Part shown: one piece after another, positions 1 through 9,258 of the stretch
Layout: every line of letters begins with the position of its first letter
Position numbering within the stretch: the stretch's first letter is position 1
Assembly (NCBI RefSeq): GCF_041378895.1
Contig: NZ_CP144212.1
Location: 2,465,501-2,529,500, forward strand
Source: Dechloromonas sp. ZY10
Lineage (GTDB): Bacteria; Pseudomonadota; Gammaproteobacteria; Burkholderiales; Rhodocyclaceae
DNA length: 64,000 nucleotides
Direction of reading: 5' to 3'
Notes under the pieces: model-generated
Told to the model about the DNA's origin: nothing
What the model saw: the letters and a program-made list of their open reading frames with translations, nothing else
Database searches by the model: none
Program-made: the position numbers and the translations under genes

Positions 1-524
1 CGGAACGGATCAATCTGGAAGGCCATCGCATGCCCGTCCGGACGAATCACTTGCTGCGCCTGCAGATCGACGACCAGCCGATAACCCGGGGTCGCGGCGA
101 TCTGCTGCACCAGCGTTTCGACCTCAGCCGCAGGCAACACGATCGGCAGGATGCCGTTCTTGAAGCAGTTATTGAAGAAAATATCGGCAAAGGACTCGGC
201 AATGATTGCCTTGAAACCGAAGTCCAGAAGTGCCCAAGGGGCATGCTCGCGCGAGCTGCCACAACCAAAATTGGCACGGGTCACGAGGATCTCGGCGCCC
301 TGATAACGAGCCTGATTGAGCACGAAATCTGGGTTCTTCGGGCGCTGCGAGCAATCCTGACCGGGCTCGCCGACATCCAGGTAACGCCATTCGTCGAAGG
401 CGTTCGGGCCGAAACCCGAACGCTTGATCGACTTCAGAAACTGCTTGGGAATGATCGCATCGGTATCCACATTGTTGCGGTCGAGCGGCGCGACCAGTCC
501 GTCGAGACGTTCAAACTTGTCCAT
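1..524 (-). CDS. leuD: 3-isopropylmalate dehydratase small subunit (LeuD), 3' end outside window
   Basis: LeuD is the swivel-domain subunit that pairs with LeuC to isomerise 2-isopropylmalate to 3-isopropylmalate in leucine biosynthesis. About 174 codons are present; the rest lies beyond base 1. The translation starts [20 protein letters not shown] and carries the family motifs [12 protein letters not shown] near residue 20 and [15 protein letters not shown] near residue 85. The ATG at 524 follows a GGAAG ribosome site. It lies 8 bases after the stop of the small lipoprotein gene and on the same strand as leuC, so it is part of the leuCD operon. Because it runs off the window it has no visible stop. 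Identification is safe. Confidence 0.96.
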   Translation of the reverse strand, partial: MDKFERLDGLVAPLDRNNVDTDAIIPKQFLKSIKRSGFGPNAFDEWRYLDVGEPGQDCSQRPKNPDFVLNQARYQGAEILVTRANFGCGSSREHAPWALLDFGFKAIIAESFADIFFNNCFKNGILPIVLPAAEVETLVQQIAATPGYRLVVDLQAQQVIRPDGHAMAFQIDPF

Positions 525-532
525 GGGCTTCC

Positions 533-661
533 TTACTTCGTTGCGCGCTGGATGGCCTCGCCACCCTTTTCAATATCCTTGCCGATTCCCTGAATCGTAT
601 TGCAGGCCGACAGCGAAAGCAGGCCTGCTACGGTCAACACGGCAAAAAGCAATTTTTTCAT
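533..661 (-). CDS. entericidin-type small lipoprotein
   Basis: This 42-residue protein begins [20 protein letters not shown], a signal peptide with a lipobox (LSAC), followed by [20 protein letters not shown]. That pattern, with the NTxxGxGxDIxxxGxAI core, is typical of the entericidin EcnA/EcnB family, small membrane lipoproteins of toxin-antidote type in enterobacteria whose role elsewhere is mostly unknown. It sits between leuC (14 bases away) and leuD (8 bases away) on the same strand, so it is very probably co-transcribed with the leucine genes. A good GGAGACGG ribosome site precedes the ATG. Family assignment is confident, function is not. Confidence 0.9.
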   Translation of the reverse strand: MKKLLFAVLTVAGLLSLSACNTIQGIGKDIEKGGEAIQRATK

Positions 662-674
662 GTCCGTCTCCGCG

Positions 675-2081
675 TCAGGAAAGCTCGCGCACATCAGCGA
701 AGCGCCCGGCAATAGCCGCTGCTGCGGCCATTGCGGGACTCACCAGATGAGTCCGCCCGCCCGGGCCCTGACGACCCTCGAAGTTGCGATTCGAGGTCGA
801 AGCACAACGCTCGCCCGGCTCCAACCGGTCGGCATTCATCGCCAGACACATCGAACAACCCGGCTCGCGCCATTCAAAACCGGCAGCAAGGAAAATCTGA
901 TCCAGCCCCTCGGTCTCGGCCTGACGCTTGACCAAGCCGGAGCCCGGTACGGCCAGCGCCAGCTTGACGTTGGCCGCAACCTTCTTGCCCTTGACCACAG
1001 CTGCCGCCTCGCGCAAGTCCTCGATCCGGGAATTGGTGCACGAACCGATAAACACCTTGTCGATGGCAATCTCGGTCATCGGCGTATTGGCCTGCAAACC
1101 CATGTATTGCAACGCACGCTCCATGCCTTCGCGCTTGACCGGATCGGCCTCCTGCGCCGGATCTGGCACCCGGCCATCAACCGCCACCACCATCTCCGGC
1201 GAAGTCCCCCAGGTCACCTGCGGACGGATATCATCGGCGTTCAGGGTGACCACCTTGTCGAAATCGGCAGCTGCGTCGGAATGCAAGGTCCGCCAGTAGG
1301 CGACAGCCTTGTCCCAAGCTTCGCCAGTCGGCGAGAACGGACGACCGCGCAGATAGTCGATCGTTTTGTCGTCAACGGCAACAAAACCCATGCGGGCGCC
1401 GGCTTCGATTGCCATATTGCACAGGGTCATCCGCCCTTCCATCGACAGGCTGCGGATCGCGCTGCCGGCGAACTCGATGGCGTAGCCGGTGCCACCAGCA
1501 GTACCGATCTTGCCGATCACTGCCAGGGCAACATCCTTGCCGGTCACGCCTTTGCCAAGCTCACCGTTGACCAGCATCAGCATGGTCTTGGACTTCTTCT
1601 GCACCAGGCACTGGGTCGCCATCACGTGCTCGACTTCAGAAGTCCCGATTCCGTGTGCCATGCAGGCAAAGGCACCATGTGTCGAGGTGTGCGAATCACC
1701 GCAAACCACGGTCATACCCGGCAAGGTCGCCCCGTTTTCCGGACCGACCACGTGCAGGATGCCCATGCGCGGATCCTTGAACGGGAAATAAGCCAAGGCG
1801 CCGGTTTCCCGCACGTTGGCGTCAAGGGTCTCAACCTGCAGGCGCGAAACCGGATCCTTAATCCCTTCGTCCCAGTGATCGGTCGGGGTATTGTGGTCCG
1901 GTGTCGACACGATGGACGACGGGCGCCAGGGCTTGCGACCGGCCAGCTTGAGGCCTTCGAAAGCTTGCGGGCTGGTCACTTCATGCACCAGGTGACGGTC
2001 AATATAGATCAGGGCCGTGCCATCCGCCTCCTGATGGACAACGTGGCTTTCCCAGAGCTTGTCGTAAAGTGTTTTCGCCAT
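675..2081 (-). CDS. leuC: 3-isopropylmalate dehydratase large subunit (LeuC)
   Basis: LeuC is the aconitase-fold subunit holding the [4Fe-4S] cluster of isopropylmalate isomerase. The 468-residue product begins [15 protein letters not shown] and shows [20 protein letters not shown], the cluster-ligand segment [14 protein letters not shown] and the pair in [10 protein letters not shown] near residue 410. Length is normal for the family. I chose the ATG at 2081; a TTG nine bases upstream is possible but less likely. It is followed by the entericidin-like gene and leuD, and preceded by an MFS gene with a 33-base gap, so the operon may begin further upstream. Confidence 0.97.
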   Translation of the reverse strand: MAKTLYDKLWESHVVHQEADGTALIYIDRHLVHEVTSPQAFEGLKLAGRKPWRPSSIVSTPDHNTPTDHWDEGIKDPVSRLQVETLDANVRETGALAYFPFKDPRMGILHVVGPENGATLPGMTVVCGDSHTSTHGAFACMAHGIGTSEVEHVMATQCLVQKKSKTMLMLVNGELGKGVTGKDVALAVIGKIGTAGGTGYAIEFAGSAIRSLSMEGRMTLCNMAIEAGARMGFVAVDDKTIDYLRGRPFSPTGEAWDKAVAYWRTLHSDAAADFDKVVTLNADDIRPQVTWGTSPEMVVAVDGRVPDPAQEADPVKREGMERALQYMGLQANTPMTEIAIDKVFIGSCTNSRIEDLREAAAVVKGKKVAANVKLALAVPGSGLVKRQAETEGLDQIFLAAGFEWREPGCSMCLAMNADRLEPGERCASTSNRNFEGRQGPGGRTHLVSPAMAAAAAIAGRFADVRELS

Positions 2082-2114
2082 GAAAATCAAAACAAGGGGC
2101 TGTAAAGCGTTCGA

Positions 2115-3302
2115 TTATTGCACAGGATCGGCGCTTTTTTGCCTTTTTGCCGCGTCGACCGTAGCAACCGCCGGGACTCCACGAGCAATCAACAGGTAGC
2201 CGACCAGAGCTGCTAGCGCCGCCAGGGAAAAAGTCCAGCCCGCCCCCCAGGCCGTCCAGGTATAGCCGCTGATCAGAGCCCCCAACAAGCCCCCGGCGCC
2301 GAAAGACAAACTGGAATAGAGCGCCTGACCACGCGCCTGTGCTGCACCGGGAAACCAGAGGTTGATCGCGGTAATCGCAACGGCATGATAAGCCCCGAAA
2401 GTCAGGCCGTGCAGCAATTGCACCAGAACCGCCAGCAGCAATGAATCCATGCCCCAGCCCATCAAAACAAAGCGCAGTACGGCAGCCGCAAAAGCGAACA
2501 GCAGGATCGCCCGCAACGAATAGCGCCGCCCGAGCCGGGCCATGGCCATGAACACCCCGATTTCGGCAAGCACCCCGAGTGACCACAGAACGCCGGTGGC
2601 ACTGCGACCATAACCATGATCGGCCAGATGAATCGAGAAAAAAACGTAGAACGGACCATGCGCAACCGACATTGCAAAACACGCCGCCAGCAGCGCCCGC
2701 ACCTGCGGGCGGCGCAGAATATCGCTGATACCGACCGTCTCCCGCCCAGCGTGAGCAACACTTGCCTCAGGCAAGCCCAGCGCACAAGCCAGGATACCAA
2801 GCAGAATCGCCGCGCAAACCCACAACACCCCGCTAGCCGGCAGGTGATCAAGCAGGGCACCGGTCACCAGGACCGCCACGATGAAACCGACCGAGCCCCA
2901 CAGCCGGACCCGGCTGTAACGCCCCCGCTCTTCCCGCAAATGATCAAAGGTCAGTGCTTCGACCAGCGGCAGCGCCGCACTCCAGAAAAAGGCCAGCACA
3001 GCCATCGCGAGCAACATCGGCTCAAGACGCTGCCACCAGAAGAAACTCAGAAAGCCCAGACCACTCGCCAACGCTGCCAACCGAATGATCAGCAACCTAC
3101 GGCCATAGCGATCTGCCAGCCAACCCCAGACATAGGGGCCGAGCAGGCGCATCAATTGCATCTGGGACATCAGCAAACCAATATCCCAAGCAGAAAATGC
3201 TAGCGACTGGAGGTAGAGCCCGAAAAAAGGAGAAAAGGCGCCAAGGAATGCAAAGTAGAAAAAGTAATAGCCGGACAGGCGCCAGTAGGGGAAAGCGTGC
3301 AT
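2115..3302 (-). CDS. MFS transporter, HcaT/phenylpropionate permease-like
   Basis: This 395-residue inner-membrane protein has about twelve hydrophobic segments and the MFS loop motif WGWLADRYGRR near residue 64. The start MHAFPYWRLSGYYFFYFAFLG with FSPFFGLYLQSLAFSAWDIG closely resembles the HcaT/3-phenylpropionate permease branch (MFS_1_like). The substrate cannot be told from sequence. The gene stands between a YdcH-type gene and leuC on the same strand with short gaps, so it may be co-transcribed with aroC and the leu genes; the linkage does not by itself indicate an amino-acid role. Confidence 0.85.
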   Translation of the reverse strand: MHAFPYWRLSGYYFFYFAFLGAFSPFFGLYLQSLAFSAWDIGLLMSQMQLMRLLGPYVWGWLADRYGRRLLIIRLAALASGLGFLSFFWWQRLEPMLLAMAVLAFFWSAALPLVEALTFDHLREERGRYSRVRLWGSVGFIVAVLVTGALLDHLPASGVLWVCAAILLGILACALGLPEASVAHAGRETVGISDILRRPQVRALLAACFAMSVAHGPFYVFFSIHLADHGYGRSATGVLWSLGVLAEIGVFMAMARLGRRYSLRAILLFAFAAAVLRFVLMGWGMDSLLLAVLVQLLHGLTFGAYHAVAITAINLWFPGAAQARGQALYSSLSFGAGGLLGALISGYTWTAWGAGWTFSLAALAALVGYLLIARGVPAVATVDAAKRQKSADPVQ

Positions 3303-3337
3303 CCGGCCATTCTACCGGACGCACGCAGTACCGGAAC

Positions 3338-3607
3338 TCAGGTGCCGAGCGCGGCTTGCTGGCCGGCGCGGTAGGCCAGCAGCAGGTGATACAACTCATC
3401 CTTCAACTTCAGGCGCTGCTTCTTCATGTCTTCCAGCGTAAAGTCGGAGACCGGCATATCGTGCTCTTCCAAATCCTCGACCTTGCCGGTCAAGCGCTGG
3501 TAAGAGGCATGCAGGCGGGCGAAATGGGCATTACCCGCCTTCAGCGCAGCGATGGCATCAACCATCTCCGGAAACTCCTGGTGCAGCTCGTGATGCTCAA
3601 CTTGCAT
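3338..3607 (-). CDS. YdcH-type (DUF465) small coiled-coil protein
   Basis: The 89-residue product begins MQVEHHELHQEFPEMVDAI and is almost entirely charged and helical, with HARLHASYQRL-like spacing and the DMKKQRLKLKDELYHLL tail typical of the YdcH/DUF465 family of unknown function. I chose the ATG at 3607 because it follows a strong GGGAGAA ribosome site; a GTG at 3649 would add an unsupported extension. It follows aroC by 57 bases and precedes the MFS gene by 35 bases on the same strand. No enzymatic motif is visible. Confidence 0.85.
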   Translation of the reverse strand: MQVEHHELHQEFPEMVDAIAALKAGNAHFARLHASYQRLTGKVEDLEEHDMPVSDFTLEDMKKQRLKLKDELYHLLLAYRAGQQAALGT

Positions 3608-3664
3608 GGTGTGTTCTCCCTGGAACGACTGAACAAAGCTTGAATTCACTCACTGCAGTAAAGT

Positions 3665-4765
3665 TTAACGGATTTCGCCAGGAATCACCGGGGTGCCAGA
3701 ACGCACATCGGCGCACTGAGCACGATGACGCAGCGCGTGATCAATCAGGACCAGTGCCAGCATCGCCTCGGCGATCGGCGTAGCCCGAATGCCGACACAG
3801 GGATCATGGCGGCCATGGGTTGCCACTTCAATCGCCTGCCCTTGACGATCGACCGAACGACGCGGCTGGGCAATCGAGGACGTCGGCTTGATTGCCATAT
3901 TGACCACGACCTCCTGCCCAGTCGAAATTCCCCCAAGGATGCCACCCGCGTGGTTGCTGGCAAAGCCCTGAGGGGTCATTTCATCGCCATGTTCGCTCCC
4001 ACGCTGGGCAACCGAGGCGAAGCCGGCCCCGATCTCAACGCCCTTGACCGCGTTGATGCTCATCATTGCGTAGGCAATCTCGGCATCGAGCCGGTCAAAG
4101 ACCGGCTCGCCCCAACCAGGCGGCACGCCGCGCGCGGTTACCGTAATTTTTGCCCCAACCGAATCGAGCGACTTGCGCAACTCGTCCATGTAAGTTTCCA
4201 GCTGCGGCACGATCTCGGCATTCGGTGCAAAGAAGGCATTGCCATCAATTTCTTGGTCAGCCACAAAAGGAATTTCGATCGGTCCAAGCGCACTCATCCA
4301 GCCACGAATCTCGATCCCGAAGCGCTCGCGCAACCATTTCCGGGCAATCGCCCCGGCAGCAACGCGGACGGCGGTTTCTCGGGCGGAAGAGCGGCCACCG
4401 CCACGATAATCGCGGAAACCGTATTTCTGGGTGTAGGTGTAATCGGCATGGCCAGGCCGGAAAGTCTCGGCAATATTGCCGTAGTCCTTGCTACGCTGAT
4501 CTTGATTGCGAATCAGCAAGGCAATCGGTGTGCCGGTGGTTTTGCCTTCGAAGACCCCGGAAAGGATTTCAACCGTATCCGGTTCACGCCGCTGCGTCAC
4601 ATGGCGGGACGTCCCTGGCTTGCGCCGATCCAGTTCCAGCTGAATATCGGCTGCGCTCAGCGCAAGTCCGGGCGGACAGCCGTCAACCACGCAGCCGATG
4701 CCCGGCCCGTGCGACTCGCCAAAGGAAGTGACGGTAAAGAGGGTGCCAAAGGTATTGCCGGACAT
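3665..4765 (-). CDS. aroC: chorismate synthase (AroC)
   Basis: AroC converts 5-enolpyruvylshikimate 3-phosphate to chorismate using reduced FMN, the last step of the shikimate pathway. The 366-residue protein begins [20 protein letters not shown] and shows the family signatures [47 protein letters not shown] around residue 105-135 and the C-terminal [19 protein letters not shown]. Length is normal. A terminator-like hairpin (4780-4813) separates it from the CBS gene upstream, so it probably has its own promoter. Confidence 0.98.
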   Translation of the reverse strand: MSGNTFGTLFTVTSFGESHGPGIGCVVDGCPPGLALSAADIQLELDRRKPGTSRHVTQRREPDTVEILSGVFEGKTTGTPIALLIRNQDQRSKDYGNIAETFRPGHADYTYTQKYGFRDYRGGGRSSARETAVRVAAGAIARKWLRERFGIEIRGWMSALGPIEIPFVADQEIDGNAFFAPNAEIVPQLETYMDELRKSLDSVGAKITVTARGVPPGWGEPVFDRLDAEIAYAMMSINAVKGVEIGAGFASVAQRGSEHGDEMTPQGFASNHAGGILGGISTGQEVVVNMAIKPTSSIAQPRRSVDRQGQAIEVATHGRHDPCVGIRATPIAEAMLALVLIDHALRHRAQCADVRSGTPVIPGEIR

Positions 4766-4779
4766 GATTGCAAAGCCTG

Positions 4780-4813
4780 AAAAAACAAAGGGGCGATTTT
4801 ATCACGCCCCTTG
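4780..4813 (-). terminator. Rho-independent terminator of the CBS-domain gene
   Basis: On the minus strand an eight-base-pair stem (AAGGGGCG with CGCCCCTT, 4788-4795 and 4805-4812) is followed by TGTTTTTT. It lies 30 bases after the CBS gene stop and just before aroC. Confidence 0.8.
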
Positions 4814-4842
4814 CCCACCGCTTCTGCCCGACCCCTCCAGGT

Positions 4843-5298
4843 TCAGGCAGCCGGGGCCTCACCTTCGCCAGGCCAGTTCTTGATATAGCTTTTGAGCATA
4901 CGGTTCTCGAAGCTTTGCTCTTCGAGAACCGCCTTGGCGACGTCGAGGAAGGAAATCACTCCCTGCAAGGTATTTCCATCCATCACCGGCAGATAACGGG
5001 AGTGCTTCTCGATCATCAGGCGGCGCAACTCGTTGGCCTCCATCGCGGGATAAGCCGTCACCGGGTCGGCAACCATGACCTCGCCCACCTTGATTTCCTC
5101 AGGAGCCCGGTCATGCCGATGCAAGGCCTGAAGGACCTCGCGAAAAGTCAGCATCCCCGCCATCTTGCCATCCTGCATCACCACCAGTGAACCGACATCA
5201 AGCTCGGCCATCACATCGATCGCCGAAGCCAGCGTATGCTCGGGCGTGGTGGTGTACAGCGTGCCCCCCTTCAGGCGAACAATTTCGCGAACCTGCAT
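4843..5298 (-). CDS. CBS-domain pair protein
   Basis: The 151-residue cytoplasmic protein consists of two CBS motifs, about residues 10-65 and 75-130 (LASAIDVMAELDVGSLVVMQ and LRRLMIEKHSRYLPVM). Tandem CBS domains usually bind adenine nucleotides and act as regulatory modules; no catalytic domain is attached. The ATG at 5298 follows a GGAGAG ribosome site, and the region upstream in the same frame is non-homologous, so the longer 215-residue reading is rejected. It ends at a terminator. Specific partner unknown. Confidence 0.88.
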   Translation of the reverse strand: MQVREIVRLKGGTLYTTTPEHTLASAIDVMAELDVGSLVVMQDGKMAGMLTFREVLQALHRHDRAPEEIKVGEVMVADPVTAYPAMEANELRRLMIEKHSRYLPVMDGNTLQGVISFLDVAKAVLEEQSFENRMLKSYIKNWPGEGEAPAA

Positions 5299-5433
5299 CG
5301 GACTCTCCAGCAAAAATGGATTGCAATGGCGTTGCATATTAGAGCATTGAACCGGAATGCGAAAGACAGGACGATTGCAACCAATTTCCGGCTCCGCTAG
5401 TCTTACGTCCAAACAATTCCCTGGAGCCTGACC

Positions 5434-6126
5434 ATGAACTACGACACCCCCTCGATCAACAGCCAAGGCATCGCCCTGTCGCCAGGCCAAAATCGTGTGT
5501 TGCGCAACACCTACCTGCTGCTCGCACTATCCATGCTGCCAACAATAGGCGGCGCCCTGCTCGGCATCCAGCTGAAGTTTTCGTTCTTCGCCGGTAGCCC
5601 GTTCATCGCTTTCCTGGCTTTCCTGGGGATTGCAATGGGCTTCATGTACGGCATCGAGCGCACCAAGAACAGCGGCCTTGGCGTAGCCTTGCTGCTCGCC
5701 TTCACGTTTTTCATGGGGCTGATGCTCTCGCGCCTGCTCCAGGTTGCGCTCGGTTTCAGCAACGGCGGCAGCATGATCGCCCTCGCCGCCGGCGGAACTG
5801 GCGCAATATTCTTCACGATGGCCGGAATCGCCAGCGTCAGCAAGCGCGACTTCACCAATATGGGGAAATTCCTGTTTGTCGGCATGATCGTGGTGCTGCT
5901 GGCCGCCGTCGCCAATATCTTCTTTCAGATTCCGGCCCTGTCGCTAGCCATTTCCGCAGCCGTAGTAATGATCTTTTCAGCCTATATCCTGTATGACATC
6001 AGCCGCATTGTGCAGGGTGGCGAGGATAATTACATCAGTGCAACGCTGGCAGTCTATCTCGACATCTACAACGTCTTTGCCAGCTTGCTGCAACTGATCA
6101 TGGCCTTCAGCGGCGAGCGCGACTAA
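5434..6126 (+). CDS. Bax inhibitor-1/YccA family membrane protein
   Basis: A 230-residue inner-membrane protein with seven hydrophobic segments. The N-terminal LRNTYLLLALSMLPTIGGALLG, the central GIERTKNSG and the C-terminal ILYDISRIVQGGEDNYISATLAVYLDIYN are hallmarks of the BI-1/YccA (UPF0005) family, members of which act as pH-sensitive calcium leak channels or FtsH modulators. A CCTGGAG ribosome site precedes the ATG. It is convergent with rlmD, sharing a bidirectional terminator. Exact role here is unknown. Confidence 0.93.
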   Translation: MNYDTPSINSQGIALSPGQNRVLRNTYLLLALSMLPTIGGALLGIQLKFSFFAGSPFIAFLAFLGIAMGFMYGIERTKNSGLGVALLLAFTFFMGLMLSRLLQVALGFSNGGSMIALAAGGTGAIFFTMAGIASVSKRDFTNMGKFLFVGMIVVLLAAVANIFFQIPALSLAISAAVVMIFSAYILYDISRIVQGGEDNYISATLAVYLDIYNVFASLLQLIMAFSGERD

Positions 6127-6145
6127 GCCTCCCCTCCCCGCCCAT

Positions 6146-6186
6146 CCCTGGAAAAAAGGCGACCAAGGGTCGCCTTTTTTCCAGGG
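6146..6186. terminator. bidirectional Rho-independent terminator
   Basis: A perfect 19-base-pair inverted repeat with a three-base loop (core GGCGACC/GGTCGCC, flanked by A6 and T6) lies between the convergent BI-1 gene and rlmD, so it can serve both strands. Confidence 0.93.
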
Positions 6187-6203
6187 CGGCACAAGCCAGA
6201 GCG

Positions 6204-7559
6204 TCAGTCGTGCTCAAATAGCGCCACCGATTCAACATGCGCAGTATGCGGAAACATATTCACAATTCCGGCGGCCTTCAGGCGATACCCCTTGACCGCT
6301 GTAAGCACCCCCGCATCCCGTGCCAGCGTCGCCGCGTTACATGAAACATACACTAGACGGCGCGGGGCATCTTCGGACAGCGCCTTGACCAGCTCGACAG
6401 CACCTTCGCGCGGCGGATCGATCAGCATTTTGTCAAAATGCCCCAACGCCTTGAGCGACTCCGGCGTACATTCAAACAGGTTGGCCACCCCGAACTCGAC
6501 CTGTGCCGCCAAACCGTTGGCCTGCGCCGTCGCCCGCCCCCGCTCGACCAGCCGGGGACTACCCTCGATACCGAGCACCGAGGCGCCACGGCGGGCAATC
6601 GGCAAGGTGAAGTTTCCTAAGCCGCAAAACATGTCGGCAATCCGCTCGCCCGGCCTCGGGTCGAGCAAGGCCAACGCTTTCGCCACCAGAATGCGGTTGA
6701 CCGTATGATTGACCTGGGTGAAGTCGGTGGGCTTGAATTCGAACTCAAGGCCGAACTCCGGCAAGGTGTAGGACAGGCGCGGCTCAGGCGGATAAAACCG
6801 GTAAATGCTATCCGGCCCCTTAGGCTGCAAATAAAAAACCACGTCATGCCGGTCGGCAAATTCGCGCAGCAAACGCTCGTCATTGCCTGTCAAGGACTGC
6901 AGAATCCGCAATGAAAGCGCAGTGCAGTGCTCTCCCACGGCTATCTCAAGTTGCGGCAAGCGATCGGCCATACTGAGTGCCGAAAACAACGCACGCAACG
7001 GCTCAAGCAGCGCTGAAACATGCGGAGGCAGGACCAGACAGGAACGCAAGTCGGCAATATAGCTACTGCGCCGCTCGTGAAACCCGATCAGCACCCCCCC
7101 CTTGCTGGGCACCAGGCGCACCCCCAGCCGAGCCCGATGCCGGTAGCCCCACGGCGCACCATAAACAGGCGCCAGCATCGTCTCCGGGCGAACGCGTCCG
7201 ACATGCCACAAAGTATCTTCGAGCACCCGCTGCTTGACCGCCACCTGGGTGGCCGGGTCGACATGCTGCATTGCGCAACCACCGCAAATATTGAAATGCG
7301 GACACGGAGGTACAACCCGGGCATTCGACGGCTGCAGAACGGAAACCAGTTGCGCCAGCTCGTATTTCGGCTTGCGGCGAAAACTGGCATATTCCACCAT
7401 CTCCCCCGGCAAAGCACCATCGACGAAGATGGTTTTACCATCCTGACGGGCAATTCCTCTTGCCTCATGATCCAGCGACTCGATGACACCGACAGGCACG
7501 GTCGACTCCCAAAAAGGCGAAATTTTATCAAGCCTCTTCACCGCGCAAACGGAAAGCAC
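6204..7559 (-). CDS. rlmD: 23S rRNA (uracil-1939-C5) methyltransferase RlmD
   Basis: RlmD methylates U1939 of 23S rRNA using S-adenosylmethionine and has a TRAM RNA-binding domain and a [4Fe-4S] cluster. The 451-residue product shows a TRAM domain at about residues 22-80 ([20 protein letters not shown]), cluster cysteines in [14 protein letters not shown] and SCLVLP, the SAM site [17 protein letters not shown], the IDPPREGA motif and the catalytic cysteine in [12 protein letters not shown]. The start is uncertain: the open frame begins with GTG at 7559 and other GTG codons follow before the TRAM domain. Confidence 0.95.
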   Translation of the reverse strand: MLSVCAVKRLDKISPFWESTVPVGVIESLDHEARGIARQDGKTIFVDGALPGEMVEYASFRRKPKYELAQLVSVLQPSNARVVPPCPHFNICGGCAMQHVDPATQVAVKQRVLEDTLWHVGRVRPETMLAPVYGAPWGYRHRARLGVRLVPSKGGVLIGFHERRSSYIADLRSCLVLPPHVSALLEPLRALFSALSMADRLPQLEIAVGEHCTALSLRILQSLTGNDERLLREFADRHDVVFYLQPKGPDSIYRFYPPEPRLSYTLPEFGLEFEFKPTDFTQVNHTVNRILVAKALALLDPRPGERIADMFCGLGNFTLPIARRGASVLGIEGSPRLVERGRATAQANGLAAQVEFGVANLFECTPESLKALGHFDKMLIDPPREGAVELVKALSEDAPRRLVYVSCNAATLARDAGVLTAVKGYRLKAAGIVNMFPHTAHVESVALFEHD

Positions 7560-7635
7560 GAGAAAAGTCTCCGATCAAGCGACAATGAATACGTTTACGG
7601 ATAGCCGTTTCTCATACTGCAATGCAACAAGAAAA

Positions 7636-7663
7636 TTCCCTCATTGCAAAAAATTGCTATAAT
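7636..7663 (+). promoter_or_regulatory. candidate sigma-70 promoter of the Met-rich lipoprotein gene
   Basis: A perfect TATAAT (7658-7663) lies 73 bases before the ATG at 7737. The -35 region (about 7636-7641, TTCCCT) is weak. The gene has its own downstream terminator, which fits a single-gene transcript. Confidence 0.5.
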
Positions 7664-7736
7664 CGCACGTTGATCAGGTCGCTCCTGGTCTCCCAACGTT
7701 TCAACATTTTACGTTTCTTATCGATAAGGAAATCCC

Positions 7737-8006
7737 ATGAACAAGTCTATCCTCGCCGCCGCCCTCCTCGCCGTTGCCCTGTCCGCTTGCGGCAAGAAGG
7801 AAGAAGCCGCCCCGGCCCCGGCCCCGGCTCCGGCTGCTGCTCCGCAAGCTGGCATGGCTGGCATGGAAGCCGCCAAGCCCGCCGAGCAAGCTGGTATGGC
7901 TGGCATGGAAGCCGCCAAGCCCGCCGAGCAAGCTGGCATGGCCGGCATGGAAGCCGCTAAGCCTGCCGAGCAAGCTGGCATGGCCGGCATGGAAGCCAAG
8001 AAGTAA
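7737..8006 (+). CDS. methionine- and alanine-rich repeat lipoprotein
   Basis: The 89-residue product begins MNKSILAAALLAVALSACGKKEE: a signal peptide with lipobox LSAC, so it is probably lipid-anchored. An Ala/Pro linker follows, then three full copies of a 14-residue unit, GMAGMEAAKPAEQA, and a partial fourth (GMAGMEAKK). Eight methionines fall in the repeat region. No enzyme or known domain is recognised. It resembles in style, though not in sequence, the secreted methionine-rich peptide at 61419-61754. Its own promoter and strong terminator indicate a monocistronic and perhaps abundant transcript. Possible roles, all inferred, are oxidant scavenging or copper binding. Confidence 0.85.
   Translation: MNKSILAAALLAVALSACGKKEEAAPAPAPAPAAAPQAGMAGMEAAKPAEQAGMAGMEAAKPAEQAGMAGMEAAKPAEQAGMAGMEAKK
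7851..8003 (+). repeat. 42-base tandem repeats inside the lipoprotein gene
   Basis: Units at 7851-7892, 7893-7934 and 7935-7976 are nearly identical, and 7977-8003 is a partial fourth copy. They differ mainly at third codon positions, so the repeat is maintained at protein level and in frame. Confidence 0.95.
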
Positions 8007-8020
8007 TCCTTCTTCGCCAT

Positions 8021-8056
8021 CCAAGAAAAACGGGGCTTCGGCCCCGTTTTTCTTGG
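8021..8056 (+). terminator. Rho-independent terminator of the Met-rich lipoprotein gene
   Basis: A perfect 16-base-pair stem with a TTCG tetraloop (8037-8040) and a GC core CGGGGC/GCCCCG followed by TTTTTCTT lies 15 bases after the stop codon. Confidence 0.95.
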
Positions 8057-8069
8057 CCTGAACGGCAAG

Positions 8070-8096
8070 AAAAACGGCGCCATAGGCGCCGTTTCT
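8070..8096 (-). terminator. Rho-independent terminator of the dapA-bamC operon
   Basis: On the minus strand AAACGGCGCC, a TAT loop and GGCGCCGTTT are followed by TTCTTGCC. It lies about 20 bases beyond the bamC stop. Confidence 0.85.
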
Positions 8097-8117
8097 GATC
8101 TCATTCGGCCAGCAGGA

Positions 8118-9245
8118 TTACTGCAACTGCTGCTGCAACAATCCGAGAATACGGCGCGCGGTTTCGGAACGATCGGCTCCACCCTCGCTGGACAAGACCT
8201 GAACCACACTACCGGCACCGCCATCGCGGATATAGATACGATACTGTGTACGGCTATTTGCCACTGGCTCACTGCCCTTCCAGAACGCAAGCTTCGACAG
8301 CAGGCTATCGGGCTTCTTGTTCATTCCGGCATCCGGGTCAACATAGCGGACAAAATACAAGCCCCGCGAACGATCCCGGTCTTCCACCGTAAACCCGATC
8401 CGGTCAAGCGCCAGTCCGACACGACGCCAAGCTCGATCAAAACGTTCGCTAACCTCAAGCGTCCCCGAACCATCGTTGGCACTTGCCAGGCGAGCACGCG
8501 GCTCGACCTTGGCAGCAGCAATACTGACTTCGGCACGCTTCTCTTCCGTCCCCAGCCGCACCATCAAGCGCCGCAGCATTTCGGCTTCCAGCTCGACATC
8601 CGGCGGCCGTGGCTGCCAGCGCGTTTCATCCTTGGCCGAAGAGGTATAAACCTCCTCCATACCACGATGACTGATGAAAATATCAGTTGTTCCCGGTTCC
8701 GCACCGGGCTCGAAGCGGGTTCTGAACTTGTCCCGCTCACCACTCGAATACAGCGAGTCAAGAAGCTTGCCGAGAGTATTCCGGATGATGTCATCGGCAA
8801 TCTTGGCCCGGTTTTCCGCCCAATCGGTCTCCATCACCCCAGCTTCCGGGCGCTCGATGGAGACGATGAAGCCGGTTTCCTGCCAGAAATCCTTCACCGT
8901 ATCCCATAATTTGTCAGCAGGCATGCCAACCACCAGCCACCGCTGATTTCCCGAACGCTCGACACGAACCTTGTCAACCTGCGGAAGAATCGCGGTATTT
9001 TGGCTCTGCGCCTGCGGCGTGCGATCTGCTGCATAAGCCGAGAAAGTAGCACTCCCCTTGCCGGCAATATCCGGCACCAGAAAGCGATCATCCTTGGCCA
9101 GCTGCGACAAGTCGGGAGGAATCTCCAGCGAAGGCGCCTTGCCCGCCGACTTGTACTCGATCTTCTTCGACTCGGGCAAGACGCTGCAACCTGCCAGCAT
9201 CACGGCGACCAGCGACAGCGCTACCCCGGAGAAACGACATTTCAT
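8118..9245 (-). CDS. bamC: outer membrane assembly lipoprotein BamC (NlpB)
   Basis: BamC is a lipoprotein of the BAM complex, which inserts beta-barrel proteins into the outer membrane. The 375-residue product begins MKCRFSGVALSLVAVMLAGC with a clear lipobox (LAGC), then the unstructured segment YKSAGKAPSLEIPPDL typical of BamC, followed by two helix-grip domains. The ATG at 9245 is preferred over 9266 because it starts the signal peptide. It lies 13 bases after dapA on the same strand, the same order as dapA-nlpB in E. coli, and ends at a terminator. Confidence 0.94.
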   Translation of the reverse strand: MKCRFSGVALSLVAVMLAGCSVLPESKKIEYKSAGKAPSLEIPPDLSQLAKDDRFLVPDIAGKGSATFSAYAADRTPQAQSQNTAILPQVDKVRVERSGNQRWLVVGMPADKLWDTVKDFWQETGFIVSIERPEAGVMETDWAENRAKIADDIIRNTLGKLLDSLYSSGERDKFRTRFEPGAEPGTTDIFISHRGMEEVYTSSAKDETRWQPRPPDVELEAEMLRRLMVRLGTEEKRAEVSIAAAKVEPRARLASANDGSGTLEVSERFDRAWRRVGLALDRIGFTVEDRDRSRGLYFVRYVDPDAGMNKKPDSLLSKLAFWKGSEPVANSRTQYRIYIRDGGAGSVVQVLSSEGGADRSETARRILGLLQQQLQ

Positions 9246-9258
9246 CAAATACCCCTTG

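Noticed and set aside
600-2105. Long plus-strand open frame
   Set aside because: It is antisense to leuC, whose conserved motifs are clear; the translation has no recognisable family.
7851-8003. CRISPR-like array
   Set aside because: The 42-base repeats are contiguous, in frame and have no spacers; they code for protein repeats.
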